From: Bifidobacterium longum subsp. infantis ATCC 15697 = JCM 1222 = DSM 20088
GTDB lineage: Bacteria; Actinomycetota; Actinomycetes; Actinomycetales; Bifidobacteriaceae
Assembly: GCF_000269965.1 (NCBI RefSeq)
Contig: NC_017219.1
Location: 868,001 to 932,000 of the forward strand
DNA: 64,000 nucleotides
Direction: 5' to 3'
Below are positions 51,706 to 64,000 of the stretch, one piece after another. Numbering within the stretch: position 1 is the stretch's first letter; the number at the start of each line of letters is the position of its first letter. A program made the translations under genes and the position numbers. The notes beneath the pieces were generated by a model. The model ran no database searches. It was not told the DNA's origin and saw only the letters and a list, made by a program, of their open reading frames with translations.

Positions 51706-52515
51706 TCAGCGATACTTCCAGAGATGATCCATCGGGCCGGAGCCGTGGCCAAGATTCAGCTGGGCCTTCAGCGCACCGGTCAGGTACTTCTTCGCATGCT
51801 TGATGGCCTTGGGCAACGTGTCGCCAAGCGCCAGATACGAGGCGATGGCGGAGCTCAGCGTGCATCCGGTGCCGTGCGTGTTCGGATTATTGATACGCGC
51901 GCCATCAAACCAGGTCACGGTTCCATCCGTCTCGGCAAGCACATCGTTGGCATCCTCGGTGCCATGACCACCCTTGACCAGCGCGGCACAGCCGTAACGC
52001 TCCACGATGCGGTGGGCGGCGGCCTCCATATCCTCCTGATCGCGAATCAGCGTATCGGTCAGCACTTCGGCCTCGGGAATATTCGGAGTCACGACCGTAG
52101 CCATCGGGAACAGCTTGCCGGTCAAGGCCGCAATGGCATCGTCACTGATGAGCTTGGCACCGGAAGTGGCCACCATAACCGGGTCGAGCACGATGTTCGT
52201 GGCGTGATGGAAGGTGAGTCGTTCAGCGATGACGTCGATGATGTCAGTGGCAGACACCATGCCGATTTTCACCGCGACCGGCGGAATATCCTCAAACACC
52301 ATGTTGATCTGGTCGGCGAGAATGTCCGGTTTGGTATCCTGAATGGAACGCACGCCGGTGGTGTTCTGTGCGGTGAGCGCGGTGATGGCGCTCATGCCGA
52401 ACACGCCGCAAGCCAGCATGGTCTTCAGATCGGCCTGCATGCCGGCACCGCCGGACGAGTCGGAGCCGGAGATCGCGAGAACAGCGGGAAGTGTAGATGT
52501 TGCAATCTGTGCCAT
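51706..52515 (-). CDS. thiD: Hydroxymethylpyrimidine/phosphomethylpyrimidine kinase
   Basis: The 269-residue enzyme phosphorylates HMP and HMP-P in thiamine synthesis. Seen: [67 protein letters not shown] and [15 protein letters not shown] (anion hole and catalytic region). The start at 52515 is chosen because TAGAAT lies seven bases upstream on the minus strand; an in-frame ATG three codons earlier overlaps this hexamer. Confidence 0.92.
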   Translation of the reverse strand: MAQIATSTLPAVLAISGSDSSGGAGMQADLKTMLACGVFGMSAITALTAQNTTGVRSIQDTKPDILADQINMVFEDIPPVAVKIGMVSATDIIDVIAERLTFHHATNIVLDPVMVATSGAKLISDDAIAALTGKLFPMATVVTPNIPEAEVLTDTLIRDQEDMEAAAHRIVERYGCAALVKGGHGTEDANDVLAETDGTVTWFDGARINNPNTHGTGCTLSSAIASYLALGDTLPKAIKHAKKYLTGALKAQLNLGHGSGPMDHLWKYR

Positions 52516-52641
52516 AGTGTTCATTCTAAGTGGGGCCCATGATGTTTTTCGGAGCGGTTTTCCTTGATGTTTTGCCGCTCCTGTGGTGAGATGGGAGGGT
52601 TTGCTGATTGCGATTGATTCATGAAATGTTCGGGAGGGGAC

Positions 52642-53850
52642 ATGGCTGATAACGATGTACTGCGCCGTGACGGCGTCTTGGTACGCATCACCGGTTTTGA
52701 CGATGAACGCACCGCATATTTTGGCGTAATGCCTAATGGGCACACCACACAGCTCACATTTCCGCGTCAGGAGGTGTTCGATGTGGGCGACGTGTTGCTC
52801 GTCGGCACGGATTTCTATCGTAAAGTGCCGCATGATGTGTGGCCGTTGAAGCCCCGTGTGGGCATCGTGCGCCGTGCGCTCAACGAAGGCGTGGTCCTGG
52901 AGACTTCCGACGGCCTCGAACTGCTTGAAGGCGATTACCCGAATTCGATCATGCCCGGCAACACCGTGCAGTTCACCGACCTGTTCGGCATCGAACGAGT
53001 GCTGTGGCCCACGGCCATCCGCCCAGGCGAATCCGATCACGATGACGACATCAAGCAGTACCGCATCACGCCGGGCAGCGATCCGTCGCTTACCTTCGAT
53101 TCGTTCGGCGGTTATGAGCAGGTGATCACGCGCGCCAAGGAGCTTATCGAAACGCAGCTGGGCAACAGTGCGCAGATGCGTGCGATCGGTGCCAAGCCCA
53201 TCAAGGGCGTGATCTTCACCGGTGCTCCGGGCACCGGCAAAACGCATCTGGCCCGCATCATCGCCAATGTGGCGGACGCGCAGTTCTATCTGGTGTCTGG
53301 CCCGACCATCGTGAGCAAGTATGTGGGCGATAGTGAGGAAACGCTGCGCATGATTTTCGCCGCCGCGCAGGCGGACAAGCGCGCCATCATCTTCTTTGAT
53401 GAGATCGATTCGATTGCGTCCTCGCGCGAGAACGATACCAATGGCGTCGGCAAGCGCTTGGTGGCACAGTTGCTGACGTTGATGGATGGTTTCGAGTCCA
53501 AGGGCAATGTTGTGGTGGTCGCTGCGACCAATCGTATTGAGGACGTGGATCCCGCTTTGTTGCGTCCGGGCCGTTTCGACTGGCAGATTCCTTTCCCGAT
53601 GCCGTCCGAGCACGACCGTTTGGGCATTCTGCAGGTGCAGGCCCGTTCGTTGTCAATCGAGGGCGAACTGCCGTTGGTGGATATCGCACAGCGAACCGAA
53701 GGCTGGAGCGGCGCCGAAGTGTGCGCCATCTGGACCGAGGCCGCTCTGGTGGCCGCCAAGGACCGCCGCGGCGCGATCCGTGCTGCCGACCTCGTCACCG
53801 CCTTCGAGCGAGTCGAGCGTCGTCCCGAATTAAGACACCACCGGGCATAA
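52642..53850 (+). CDS. AAA+ ATPase of the FtsH/Cdc48/ARC-like classic clade
   Basis: The 402-residue protein has an N-terminal domain of about 130 residues (beta-rich, possibly OB/barrel-like) then one AAA module: FTGAPGTGKTHLARI (Walker A), IIFFDEIDSIASSREND (Walker B), sensor-1 VVVVAATNRIEDVDPALLRPGRFD with arginine finger region, and the helical lid GWSGAEVCAIWTEAAL. Likely a hexameric unfoldase or remodeller; the partner is unknown. GGGAGGGGA precedes ATG 52642. It sits alone between thiamine genes on the opposite strand. Confidence 0.8.
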   Translation: MADNDVLRRDGVLVRITGFDDERTAYFGVMPNGHTTQLTFPRQEVFDVGDVLLVGTDFYRKVPHDVWPLKPRVGIVRRALNEGVVLETSDGLELLEGDYPNSIMPGNTVQFTDLFGIERVLWPTAIRPGESDHDDDIKQYRITPGSDPSLTFDSFGGYEQVITRAKELIETQLGNSAQMRAIGAKPIKGVIFTGAPGTGKTHLARIIANVADAQFYLVSGPTIVSKYVGDSEETLRMIFAAAQADKRAIIFFDEIDSIASSRENDTNGVGKRLVAQLLTLMDGFESKGNVVVVAATNRIEDVDPALLRPGRFDWQIPFPMPSEHDRLGILQVQARSLSIEGELPLVDIAQRTEGWSGAEVCAIWTEAALVAAKDRRGAIRAADLVTAFERVERRPELRHHRA

Positions 53851-53854
53851 TAAT

Positions 53855-53879
53855 TGGCTCCCCTCAGAGAGGGGAGCCA
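53855..53879. terminator. Bidirectional terminator
   Basis: Perfect 10-bp stem TGGCTCCCCT / AGGGGAGCCA with loop CAGAG between the convergent AAA+ and thiE-thiC genes. Confidence 0.75.
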
Positions 53880-53886
53880 GAGAGGT

Positions 53887-56691
<2,805 letters not shown>

Positions 56692-56722
56692 TTATGAGCT
56701 CCCTCATCAGAGGGAACTGAAA

Positions 56723-57667
56723 CTACTGCACCAAAATCTCGGATTCCGCCACCTGTTCGGCGGTAACATTCCACAGCGCGTCAAGGAACGCGACCTGGAA
56801 CGAGCCCGGCCCGTGCGAAGTCGTATCGGCTATCTCTGCCGCGCGGTTGTACAGCAGAGATGCGGACAGAGCGGCGGTCAACGGATCGGAAACCGCCAGA
56901 TATGTGGCAGCCACGCCGCCCAGCGAGCAGCCTGCACCGGTGATCTTGGTCATCATCGCGCTGCCGCCCGGCAGTCGGTACACGGTTTCGCCGTCGGTCA
57001 CCAGATCGGCGATGCCGGACACAGCCACTGCACAGCGGGTGGAAGCGTCATGGGAGGAATGCTTGGCGTGCTGTTCGGTCAGATACTGTGCCAGCGCCAC
57101 CGCCGCACCGGTTGCGGACTCCACGTCGTCGACGGATTCCACTCCGGCGGGGCGGTGCTCGGAAGCGTCCCCCACGGTTTCGGTATTGAGCCCCCACATG
57201 TTCGCCAGCGCGATTACCTCGGAGGCGTTCGCGCGAATCATGGTCGGGGGAGCGGCCTTGAAGGTCTGAAGAATGGCGGTGCGGGTGTGGCCGATGCCGG
57301 CGGCCACCGGGTCGAGCACCCACGGCTTGTCCAAGTAGTTGAGTCGCTGGGCGATTTCGGGCAGCGCATCCTTATAGAACGGCAGCAGCGTGCCCACGTT
57401 GATGTAGTTCGCGCCCGCGATTTTCGCGGTTTCGATCACGTCGTCCGGCAGGAAACTCATGGCCGCAGTGCCGCCGGCCGCCAGTTGCGCGTTGGCAACC
57501 AAATTGATGGTCACAAAATTGGTGAATGACTGGGCCAATGGAGTCGTCTCGCGTACGCGGCGAACGGCATCGGCGATATTATCGCGGATGGGTGAATCGG
57601 CTGGAACCGGAGTCCCGGCGGTACAACCGCTGGACACATCGGCAAACGATGATGCACTATTGCTCAT
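56723..57667 (-). CDS. thiM: Hydroxyethylthiazole kinase
   Basis: The 314-residue salvage enzyme phosphorylates thiazole alcohol. Seen: TPLAQSFTNFVTINLVANAQLAAGGTAAMSFLPD (in two runs), WVLDPVAAGIGHTRT, IRANASEVIALANMWG, AVSGIADLVTDGE and KITGAGCSLGGVAATYLAV. About 40 residues longer than typical (N-terminal extension and a loop around 145-175). Its ribosome-binding site AGGGAG is part of the TPP riboswitch directly upstream. Confidence 0.92.
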   Translation of the reverse strand: MSNSASSFADVSSGCTAGTPVPADSPIRDNIADAVRRVRETTPLAQSFTNFVTINLVANAQLAAGGTAAMSFLPDDVIETAKIAGANYINVGTLLPFYKDALPEIAQRLNYLDKPWVLDPVAAGIGHTRTAILQTFKAAPPTMIRANASEVIALANMWGLNTETVGDASEHRPAGVESVDDVESATGAAVALAQYLTEQHAKHSSHDASTRCAVAVSGIADLVTDGETVYRLPGGSAMMTKITGAGCSLGGVAATYLAVSDPLTAALSASLLYNRAAEIADTTSHGPGSFQVAFLDALWNVTAEQVAESEILVQ

Positions 57668-57670
57668 TTA

Positions 57671-57756
57671 CTGCTCCCTACGATGGTCTTAACCAACAGG
57701 TTCTAAGGGTCAGGCTCAGGCCTTTCTCAACTCGCGAACCACATGCGAGTCCCCCT
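57671..57756 (-). promoter_or_regulatory. TPP riboswitch controlling thiM
   Basis: On the minus strand the consensus appears in order: GGGGGACTCGC, P3 arm closing GCGAGT, the invariant TGAGA, GACCCTTAGAACCTG, TTGG-TTAAGA-CCA and TCGTAGGGAG. The 3' P4 strand contains AGGGAG, which is also the Shine-Dalgarno of thiM (start 57667). TPP binding should therefore hide the ribosome-binding site. Confidence 0.93.
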
Positions 57757-58102
57757 GCACTACAGTGCCGACGCTATGCGCCAACATGGACATTATCGTG
57801 ACGGATTTGTTCGATACGTGTCGTCAGGTCTGGCGCGTCCCGTCCATTCGTGATATGTGGACGCCTCCGCCGAGCAACATCTCCCGGATTTGTGACGCTA
57901 ACGCGATGTCAGTGGTACAAATTGGGGAAGGGCAAAACAACAGGAACAATATGGAGGTGTTTGCGATATAGGAATCGCTGCGAACGGCCGCTCGTGAGAC
58001 GCGGAACATATACCGGACAATGCCGCCTGACCTGTCACCGTATACGGCTATCCTGAAGCGGTTGTTATTAGACCCCAAACCGTTCAAACCAGAAGGTGCA
58101 TT
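57757..58102. other. Divergent intergenic region thiM / glyS
   Basis: About 350 bases without a supportable gene. It must hold the thiM-thiEC promoter (minus) near 57760-57800 and the glyS promoter (plus); a weak TATCCT near 58048 is the best -10 seen. Confidence 0.4.
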
Positions 58103-59575
58103 GTGGCTCAGTCCAAACTCGATGAAGTCGTATCCCTTGCGAAGCGTCGCGGCTTCGTGTTCCCCGCCGGCGAAATTTACGGCGGCACCCGTTCCGCTTG
58201 GGATTACGGCCCCCTCGGCGTCGCTCTCAAGGACAATATCAAGCGTGAATGGTGGCGCTCCATGGTCGTCACCCGTCCTGATGTCGTCGGTGTCGACACC
58301 TCCATCATTCTGCCGCCCGAAGTGTGGGTGGCGTCCGGCCACGTGAGCGTGTTCAACGATCCGCTCGTCGAGTGCCTCAACTGCCACAAGCGCAACCGCG
58401 CCGACAAGCTCGAGGAATCCTACGCCGAGAAGCACGGCGACAAGATGCCGGAAAACGGCATGAAGGACATCGTCTGCCCGAACTGCGGCACCCGTGGACA
58501 GTGGACCGAACCGCGCGACTTCAACATGATGCTGCGCACCCACCTCGGCCCGGTCGAGGACGAGAACAGCCTGCACTACCTGCGTCCGGAGACTGCACAG
58601 GGCATCTTCGTCGACTTCAAGAACGTGATGACCTCCTCCCGTTCCAAGCCGCCGTTCGGCATCGCCAACATGGGTAAGTCCTTCCGTAACGAGATCACCC
58701 CGGGCAACTTCATCTTCCGCACCCGTGAGTTCGAGCAGATGGAGATGGAGTTCTTCGTCACGCCCGGCACCGATGAGGAATGGCACCAGTACTGGATTGA
58801 CGCCCGCACCCGCTGGTACATCGACCTCGGCGTCAAGCCGGAGAACCTGCGCCACTACGAGCACCCGAAGGAGAAGCTCTCCCACTACTCCAAGCGCACA
58901 GTGGACATCGAATACAAGTTCGGCTTCCAGGGTTCCGACTGGGGTGAGCTCGAAGGCATCGCCAACCGTACCGATTACGATTTGAGCGCGCACTCCAAGC
59001 ACTCCGGCGAAGACCTGAGCTACTTCAACCAGGCCACCGGCGAGAAGTACGTGCCGTACGTCATCGAACCGGCCGCCGGCCTGACCCGCTCCCTGATGTG
59101 CTTCCTCGTGGACGCCTACGATGTGGACGAGGCCCCGAACACCAAGGGCGGCGTCGACAAGCGCACCGTGCTGCGTCTCGACCCGCGTCTGGCCCCGGTC
59201 AAGGCCGCCGTGCTGCCGCTGAGCAAGAAGCCTGAACTGCAGACCGTGGCCCAGAACCTGGCCGACGACCTGCGCTTCAACGAATGGATGATCGACTACG
59301 ACGAGTCCGGTGCCATCGGCCGTCGTTACCGTCGTCAGGACGAGATCGGCACCCCGCTGTGCATCACCGTGGACTTCGACACCCTCGAGGACCACGCCGT
59401 GACCATCCGTGAGCGTGACACCATGGCCCAGGAGCGCGTCGCTCTTGACAAGGTGGCCGATTACGTGGCCGCCCGCATCGGCGAGAAGCGCACCCGCGTG
59501 CCCCTGAAGCCCGTGGAAATGGGCGGCGAGGCTTGGCCTGAGTCCGGCGTTCAGGAAGCCGGCGGTCTGTACTAA
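58103..59575 (+). CDS. glyS: Glycyl-tRNA synthetase (class II, homodimeric type)
   Basis: The 490-residue enzyme charges tRNA-Gly. Seen: [52 protein letters not shown] with a zinc-type CxxC (and a second CPNCG), [14 protein letters not shown], the motif 2 region [32 protein letters not shown] and the anticodon domain to the end (all read in order). GTG start with AGAAGG upstream. Ends before a strong terminator-repeat. Confidence 0.94.
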   Translation: MAQSKLDEVVSLAKRRGFVFPAGEIYGGTRSAWDYGPLGVALKDNIKREWWRSMVVTRPDVVGVDTSIILPPEVWVASGHVSVFNDPLVECLNCHKRNRADKLEESYAEKHGDKMPENGMKDIVCPNCGTRGQWTEPRDFNMMLRTHLGPVEDENSLHYLRPETAQGIFVDFKNVMTSSRSKPPFGIANMGKSFRNEITPGNFIFRTREFEQMEMEFFVTPGTDEEWHQYWIDARTRWYIDLGVKPENLRHYEHPKEKLSHYSKRTVDIEYKFGFQGSDWGELEGIANRTDYDLSAHSKHSGEDLSYFNQATGEKYVPYVIEPAAGLTRSLMCFLVDAYDVDEAPNTKGGVDKRTVLRLDPRLAPVKAAVLPLSKKPELQTVAQNLADDLRFNEWMIDYDESGAIGRRYRRQDEIGTPLCITVDFDTLEDHAVTIRERDTMAQERVALDKVADYVAARIGEKRTRVPLKPVEMGGEAWPESGVQEAGGLY

Positions 59576-59593
59576 GCCGGAGTCGCACAACTT

Positions 59594-59712
59594 GGGCTCC
59601 CCTCTGTGGGCTGAGCCGTAAGGAAGACATCCCAGTGGGCTGTTTGTAGGCGAAGTGGCGGCGATAGACGCCGGGGCTCCTCTCTCAGGGGAGCCCCTAC
59701 TTATTTTCTTAG
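59594..59712 (+). repeat. Interspersed repeat with terminator at its 3' end
   Basis: Bases 59599-59621 (CCCCTCTG.GGGCTGAGCCGTAA) and 59640-59655 (CTGTTTGTAGGCGAAG) recur at 40503-40526 and 40542-40557. The outer arms GGGCTCCCCT (59594-59603) / AGGGGAGCCC (59687-59696) pair, and a local GGGGCTCC...GGAGCCCC hairpin is followed by TACTTATTTTCTT, a terminator for glyS. Confidence 0.7.
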
Positions 59713-59719
59713 GAATCAC

Positions 59720-60964
59720 ATGGCACAATCCGAATCCGAAACAGTGCTCACCGAGCATCACGAGACCGACAACCTCGACCCACGTACGGACGCGCCGGCG
59801 CGCCCCGGGACCCCGGTGCATATCGCCCCGGTCCAACTCGGCAACATCACCGTGCCGACCCCGGTGGTGCTCTCGCCGATGGCGGGAGTGACCAACTGGC
59901 CCTTCCGCGTGATTTGCGAGGAATATGGTCCCGATGGACTCTACGTGGCCGAGATGATCACCGCTCGAGCCCTCGTGGCGCATAACCCGAAAGCACTGCG
60001 CCTCTGTCATTTCGCCAAAAGCGAAAAAATCCGTTCACTGCAGTTGTACGGCGTGAACCCCTCCATCACCGAACAGGCGGCGAAAATCGTGGTCGACGGC
60101 AACATGGCCGACCATGTGGATCTGAACTTCGGTTGCCCGGTGCCCAAGGTCACTCGTCGAGGCGGTGGTTCGGCCTTGCCTTGGAAAACCGACATTTTCA
60201 CTGAGCTATTACAGCGCGTGGTCGCCGTATGCGAGCCGGCGGGCATCCCCGTCACCGCGAAGATCCGCGTCGGCATCGACCATAACCATGAGACCTTCCT
60301 CGAAGCCGGACACATCGCGCAGGAGGAGGGCTGCAAGGCCGTAACCCTGCATGCCCGTACCACCGCCGAATACTATGGCGGTCATTCCGACTGGTCCCGC
60401 ATCGGCGAGCTCAAGGAACACCTCAACATTCCGGTATTCGGCAATGGCGATATCTGGGGTGCCGAGGATGCGCTCGAAATGGTGCGCGAGACCGGCTGCG
60501 ACGGTGTGGCCATCGGCCGCGGATGCCAGGGCCGGCCGTGGCTGTTCGCCAACATCAAAAACGCCTTCGAGGGCAATCCCGAACGGCTCAACCCGAATCT
60601 GGGCGAGGTCTGCCGCGTGATTCACCGTCATGCCGAGCTGCTTACCGAGTTCTATGAGGGCGATGAGATGATGGCCGTCCACGATCTGCGCAAGCACATC
60701 GCCTGGTATCTGAAAGGATTCCCGGTGGGCGGCTCCACCCGCAAGGCCTTTATGGAATGCGAGAGCCTGGCCGATGTGGACCGCGAGATCGGCAAGCTCG
60801 ACCCGACTATCGAATACCCGCCACGCGTGGTCGACAAACCGCGCGGCCGCGTGCGTTTCGCCAAGAAGGTGCACTTGCCGTATGGCTGGTTGGAATCGCG
60901 TACCACCACCCACGAAGAGCGTGAGGCGCTCTTCGGTGACGACCCAATGGACGCCAGTTACTGA
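59720..60964 (+). CDS. dusB: tRNA-dihydrouridine synthase
   Basis: The 414-residue FMN enzyme reduces uridines in tRNA. Seen: [33 protein letters not shown] (in two runs), [31 protein letters not shown] with the catalytic Cys, [35 protein letters not shown] and [17 protein letters not shown]-terminal helical domain follows from about residue 310. N-terminal 35 residues are extra and polar. AGGAA precedes the ATG. Symbol dusB by similarity to the bacterial form. Confidence 0.92.
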   Translation: MAQSESETVLTEHHETDNLDPRTDAPARPGTPVHIAPVQLGNITVPTPVVLSPMAGVTNWPFRVICEEYGPDGLYVAEMITARALVAHNPKALRLCHFAKSEKIRSLQLYGVNPSITEQAAKIVVDGNMADHVDLNFGCPVPKVTRRGGGSALPWKTDIFTELLQRVVAVCEPAGIPVTAKIRVGIDHNHETFLEAGHIAQEEGCKAVTLHARTTAEYYGGHSDWSRIGELKEHLNIPVFGNGDIWGAEDALEMVRETGCDGVAIGRGCQGRPWLFANIKNAFEGNPERLNPNLGEVCRVIHRHAELLTEFYEGDEMMAVHDLRKHIAWYLKGFPVGGSTRKAFMECESLADVDREIGKLDPTIEYPPRVVDKPRGRVRFAKKVHLPYGWLESRTTTHEEREALFGDDPMDASY

Positions 60965-61016
60965 GAAAATACTGAAAATACACGCAACACGCGCCATTCT
61001 GCGCGTGAATTTCCCT

Positions 61017-61046
61017 CCAAGAGTAGCCTGTTTGCGCTACTCTTGG
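61017..61046 (+). terminator. Hairpin between dusB and ftsZ
   Basis: Perfect 11-bp stem CCAAGAGTAGC / GCTACTCTTGG with an 8-base loop, 30 bases before the ftsZ start. No T-tract follows, so it may be an ftsZ leader structure instead of a terminator for dusB. Confidence 0.5.
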
Positions 61047-61075
61047 GTGTAACCGTGAAGTGACAGGAGCCAAAC

Positions 61076-62287
61076 GTGAGCGAGATCGCGCAGAATGAGT
61101 TCAACGACAAGACCAACATCAAGGTTGTTGGCGTCGGCGGTGCCGGCGGTAATGCCGTCAATCGCATGATTGCCGAGGGACTGCAGAATGTTGAATTTGT
61201 GGCGGTAAATACCGATGCGAAGGATCTTCTGCGCTCTGATGCGGATGTCAAGATTTCCCTTTCCGATAAGTCCAGTCGTGGTCTCGGTGCTGGTGCCGAC
61301 CCGGAGCGTGGAGCCAAGGCGGCCCAGGACCACCAGTCGGATATCGAAGAGGCGCTTAGGGGTGCCGACATGGTGTTCGTCACCTGCGGCGAGGGCGGTG
61401 GCACCGGTACTGGCGCCAGCCCGATCGTCGCTCGTGCGGCTCATCAACAGGGTGCTCTCACCATCGCGGTTGTTACTCGTCCGTTCAGCTTCGAAGGCCC
61501 TCAGCGTTCCGCTTCCGCCGAATACGGCATCGACAACCTGCGCAAGGAAGTCGACGCGCTGATCGTCATTCCGAACGATCGCCTGCTCGAGCTTTCCGAC
61601 CGTTCCATCGGCATCATTGAGGCCTTCAAGACCGCTGATACCGCACTGCTTGCCGGTGTTCAGGGCATCACTGACCTGATTTCGATGAACTCCTATATTC
61701 ACGTCGACTTCAACGATGTGAACTCCATTCTTCGTGGTGCTGGTACTGCGCTGTTTGGTATCGGTTCCGCACGGGGAGAGGATCGTGCCACGCAGGCCGC
61801 CGAAATCGCCATCAGCTCTCCGCTGCTTGAGGAAAGCATCGAAGGCGCACACGGTGCGCTGATCAACATCGCCGGTCCGACCGACCTGAAGTTGCAGGAG
61901 GCCTCTGCTGCCACCGAACTGGTGCGCAAGGCCATTCACCCTGAAGCCCAGATTATTTGGGGTCTTGCTCTGGACGATGCTTATGGCGATGAAGTGCGTG
62001 TCACTGTTATTGCTGCTGGTTTTGACCCCGTCGCCGCTCAAGATGACGACACTCAGAGCACGGTGACGCCGGTTGTGCCAACCGCCGCCGATCCTGCGAC
62101 TCCCGTGGCACAGCCAGCTCCAGCACCGGCACCGGCTGCACAGCCCGCTGCCACTGCCCAACCGGCATTCACACCGGCTACCGGTGACTCCGCATCGTTG
62201 CCTTTTGATGATCCGACTTCCGCTCATCCGAATATCGCCGTGAACGATCCGGCTGGCGATCTCGACATCCCTGACTTCCTGCGCTGA
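61076..62287 (+). CDS. ftsZ: Cell division protein FtsZ
   Basis: The 403-residue tubulin homologue forms the division ring. Seen: [27 protein letters not shown], tubulin signature [15 protein letters not shown] and FAFKTADT-like region [22 protein letters not shown]. After residue 320 comes a Pro/Ala-rich linker and the C-terminal peptide DLDIPDFLR that binds partners such as SepF. GTG start after ACAGGAG. sepF follows after 12 bases. Confidence 0.96.
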   Translation: MSEIAQNEFNDKTNIKVVGVGGAGGNAVNRMIAEGLQNVEFVAVNTDAKDLLRSDADVKISLSDKSSRGLGAGADPERGAKAAQDHQSDIEEALRGADMVFVTCGEGGGTGTGASPIVARAAHQQGALTIAVVTRPFSFEGPQRSASAEYGIDNLRKEVDALIVIPNDRLLELSDRSIGIIEAFKTADTALLAGVQGITDLISMNSYIHVDFNDVNSILRGAGTALFGIGSARGEDRATQAAEIAISSPLLEESIEGAHGALINIAGPTDLKLQEASAATELVRKAIHPEAQIIWGLALDDAYGDEVRVTVIAAGFDPVAAQDDDTQSTVTPVVPTAADPATPVAQPAPAPAPAAQPAATAQPAFTPATGDSASLPFDDPTSAHPNIAVNDPAGDLDIPDFLR

Positions 62288-62299
62288 AAGGATTGATCC

Positions 62300-62779
62300 A
62301 TGGCTGGGTTCATGAAAAACGCGATGTCCTATCTGGGCATGAGTGACGTTGTGGACGATGAGGACGACTACATCGAGGAGGACGAGGAGCAGAAGCCGGC
62401 TTCGAAGTCCGCATTTGATTCCGACCATACGGTCACGCCGCTGGCGTCAACCACCGCGCCTGCCGCATCGTCGACTACCAAGCCGTTCCCCGGTGGCCGT
62501 GTGAACAGAATCACCACCATCCATCCGAAGTCATATGAGGATGCTCAACTGGTCGGCCGCGCATTGCGTGACGGTGTTCCGGTCGTACTGAATCTCACCG
62601 GTGTGGCCGAAGCCGTGGCATATCGCATCGTGGACTTCTCCGCCGGCGTGGTGTTCGGCGTGCGTGGTTCCCTCGAGCGTGTCACTCCGCGCGTGTTCCT
62701 GTTGAGCCCGGCGCAGGTGAACATCAAGGTCGAAGAGCCGACAAAACCAGCCTCGGCACACGATTTGTTCGCTGACTGA
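62300..62779 (+). CDS. sepF: Cell division protein SepF
   Basis: The 159-residue membrane-binding FtsZ partner starts with an amphipathic helix (MAGFMKNAMSYLGMSD), has an acidic linker (DDEDDYIEEDEEQ) and the SepF fold (INRITTIHPKSYEDAQLVG-like block, then VPVVLNLTGVAEAVAYRIVDFSAGVVFG and RVFLLSPAQVNI). AAAGGATTG precedes the ATG. Position directly after ftsZ is the actinobacterial norm. Confidence 0.95.
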   Translation: MAGFMKNAMSYLGMSDVVDDEDDYIEEDEEQKPASKSAFDSDHTVTPLASTTAPAASSTTKPFPGGRVNRITTIHPKSYEDAQLVGRALRDGVPVVLNLTGVAEAVAYRIVDFSAGVVFGVRGSLERVTPRVFLLSPAQVNIKVEEPTKPASAHDLFAD

Positions 62780-62819
62780 CCGGTTCAGTAGTTTTCGCAT
62801 TCGACGTTATATCGGTATT

Positions 62820-62856
62820 CGGCCGACTCCCAGCAAGGAGTCGGCCGATTCTTATT
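62820..62856 (+). terminator. Terminator after sepF
   Basis: Perfect 11-bp stem CGGCCGACTCC (62820-62830) / GGAGTCGGCCG (62837-62847) followed by ATTCTTATT. Confidence 0.85.
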
Positions 62857-62900
62857 GTGCTCCGAGCAAACTTTTCATGCGCGGTTGTTAGTCTGTCAGC

Positions 62901-63203
62901 ATGCTTTCCTTAGTGTTCTCTCTGATCGGCCGCATTCTTGCATGGCTCATTAACGCGTATATCACGGTTCTGTTCGTGCGCATGATTCTGGACTGGGTCT
63001 CCGTTCTCGCACGAAACTGGTATCCACGTGGTGTGGTGGCCCAGCTGATCAATATTGTGTATTCCATCACCGAACCCCCTCTGCGCTGGCTACGTCGCTA
63101 TATTCGCCCATTGCCGCTCGGTTCGATTTATCTTGATGTCAGCTTCATTGTGCTGTATTTTGCGCTGGTGGTACTGGAAAGTGTTGTTCTGATAGTGTTC
63201 TGA
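62901..63203 (+). CDS. YggT family membrane protein
   Basis: The 100-residue protein has two to three membrane spans (LVFSLIGRILAWLINAYITV; YLDVSFIVLYFALVVLESVVLIVF in pieces) and the family motif RMILDWVSVLARNWYPRG...TEPPLRWLRRYIRPLPLG. It usually sits between sepF and divIVA. No Shine-Dalgarno; TAGTCT six bases before the ATG suggests a leaderless message. Confidence 0.88.
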   Translation: MLSLVFSLIGRILAWLINAYITVLFVRMILDWVSVLARNWYPRGVVAQLINIVYSITEPPLRWLRRYIRPLPLGSIYLDVSFIVLYFALVVLESVVLIVF

Positions 63204-63342
63204 GGCCGTTTTTGACCCGCCGGAGGCATATATCTGGCATAAAAACCCACGTCGAATGTTCTGAAACGATGGGGTCGTGATAGCATTCTGACTTGAGACC
63301 AACGTAAGTGCGGGCGATGCCCCAAAGCGAGGTGCAAGATTT

Positions 63343-64000
63343 ATGGCTCTGTTGACGCCGAAGGATATTAAGGAGCACACCTTCCAGACTGTTCGATTCA
63401 AGGAAGGTTATGATGTCGACGAGGTCGATGACTTCCTTGATCAGGTCACGGAAACCGTCGAGGCTCTTGGACGTCAGGCGGTAGCCGGCGGTCAGGCCAC
63501 CCAGACTCTGGGTCCTGACGTGACCAACCTTAATGCGAAGATCTCCGATCTTACCGGTCAGGTGCAGCAACTCCAGTCGGAGAATGCTGGTTTGAAGAAC
63601 GCTGTGGCTCAGGCCCAGCAGGCCGCTCAGGCTGGCAATGATCAGGCGGCACAGCTTGCCTCTGCCAAGCTCAGCGAAGCCGAGGAATCCAACCGCGCGC
63701 TGTCCTCCCAGAATGAGCAGCTCAAGGGTCAGGTCGATCAGCTGAACGCTCAAATCGATCAGCTCACCGCCCAGGCCGCTCAGGCCTCCGGTAACCAGGA
63801 AGCCGTCGGCCAGCAGATCGCCGCCATTCAGCAGGAACGTGATCAGTTCCGCGCGGCCAACGAGGAGCTGTCCCGTCAGCTCGCCGCTGCTCAGCAGGAG
63901 GGTTCCGCCGCTCAGCAGCAGTCCGCTCAGATCGCTGAACTGTCTCGTCAGCTCGAAGAAGCCAAGCAGCGTGAAAACCAGCTTCGTGCCCAGGTTTCCA
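63343..64000 (+). CDS. DivIVA/Wag31-family polar growth protein (N-terminal part)
   Basis: The gene runs off the window; 219 codons are visible. It begins with the DivIVA domain: MALLTPKDIKEHTFQTVRFK then EGYDVDEVDDFLDQVTETVEAL. A long Gln/Ala-rich coiled coil follows (repeats of QLxxQxAQ). It marks curved membrane and directs cell-wall growth and division. GAGGTG lies nine bases before the ATG at 63343. Confidence 0.92.
   Translation, partial: MALLTPKDIKEHTFQTVRFKEGYDVDEVDDFLDQVTETVEALGRQAVAGGQATQTLGPDVTNLNAKISDLTGQVQQLQSENAGLKNAVAQAQQAAQAGNDQAAQLASAKLSEAEESNRALSSQNEQLKGQVDQLNAQIDQLTAQAAQASGNQEAVGQQIAAIQQERDQFRAANEELSRQLAAAQQEGSAAQQQSAQIAELSRQLEEAKQRENQLRAQVS

Overview
The window is a 64 kb piece of a high-GC actinobacterial chromosome. 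It most likely comes from Bifidobacterium longum or a very close relative. This rests on recognised families and gene order, not on a search: a membrane-anchored serpin, a LacI-controlled sucrose permease/GH32 pair, a ThiE-ThiC fusion, actinobacterial small proteins (DUF3107, DUF3052), and an ftsZ-sepF-yggT-divIVA cluster. No rRNA, prophage or CRISPR array is present. There is one tRNA, a degenerate IS30 remnant and two decayed regions.

Layout. 1-15.9 kb is an amino-acid and sulfur region. It holds the end of a polar amino-acid binding protein, two transsulfuration-type PLP enzymes each followed by a nearly identical CxxC redoxin, ProC, a URO-D-fold protein with a zinc-methyltransferase motif, a HAAT-type ABC importer whose permeases and ATPases are fused in pairs, an M20 amidohydrolase reached through a 24-codon coupling ORF, and a polar amino-acid ABC importer. 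16-20.6 kb holds an SPFH protein, 33-bp tandem repeats beside the IS30 remnant, an ABC exporter-like protein and a deletion scar with a frameshifted amidohydrolase. 20.6-25.4 kb has a patatin, MurI, DapF, VKOR and a PHP phosphoesterase. 25.2-32.4 kb is an actinobacterial block: DUF3107, APH-like protein, UvrD-like helicase, DUF2342, a Lon-type S16 protease and DUF3052. It is followed by tRNA-Val.

32.9-40.4 kb has a multi-repeat DivIVA-like protein overlapping dxr-ispG (MEP isoprenoid pathway), then a membrane alpha/beta hydrolase, RecO and UppS. Dxr, IspG and UppS together connect isoprenoid synthesis to the cell-wall lipid carrier. 40.4-44.1 kb has a repeat cassette, a nucleoside hydrolase and an ABC importer resembling thiamine-pyrimidine uptake systems but without an ATPase gene. 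44.2-48.6 kb is the sucrose unit (LacI, MFS permease, GH32) with two overlapping operators. 48.6-51.2 kb has the serpin, remnants of a membrane protein and a sensor kinase, and a striking array of 12-bp sites at 19-bp spacing. 51.2-57.8 kb is thiamine metabolism (thiamine-binding protein, ThiD, ThiE-ThiC, ThiM) with a TPP riboswitch, and an AAA+ ATPase in the middle. 58.1-64 kb has GlyRS, DusB, FtsZ, SepF, YggT and the start of DivIVA.

Two signals run across genes. First, at least eight start codons (ten with the near-misses) have a TANNNT hexamer exactly seven bases upstream and no clear ribosome-binding site, which points to leaderless mRNAs. Second, related hairpins of the form GCTCCCCTC-loop-GAGGGGAGC recur as terminators and inside a repeat family that has also entered a coding region.
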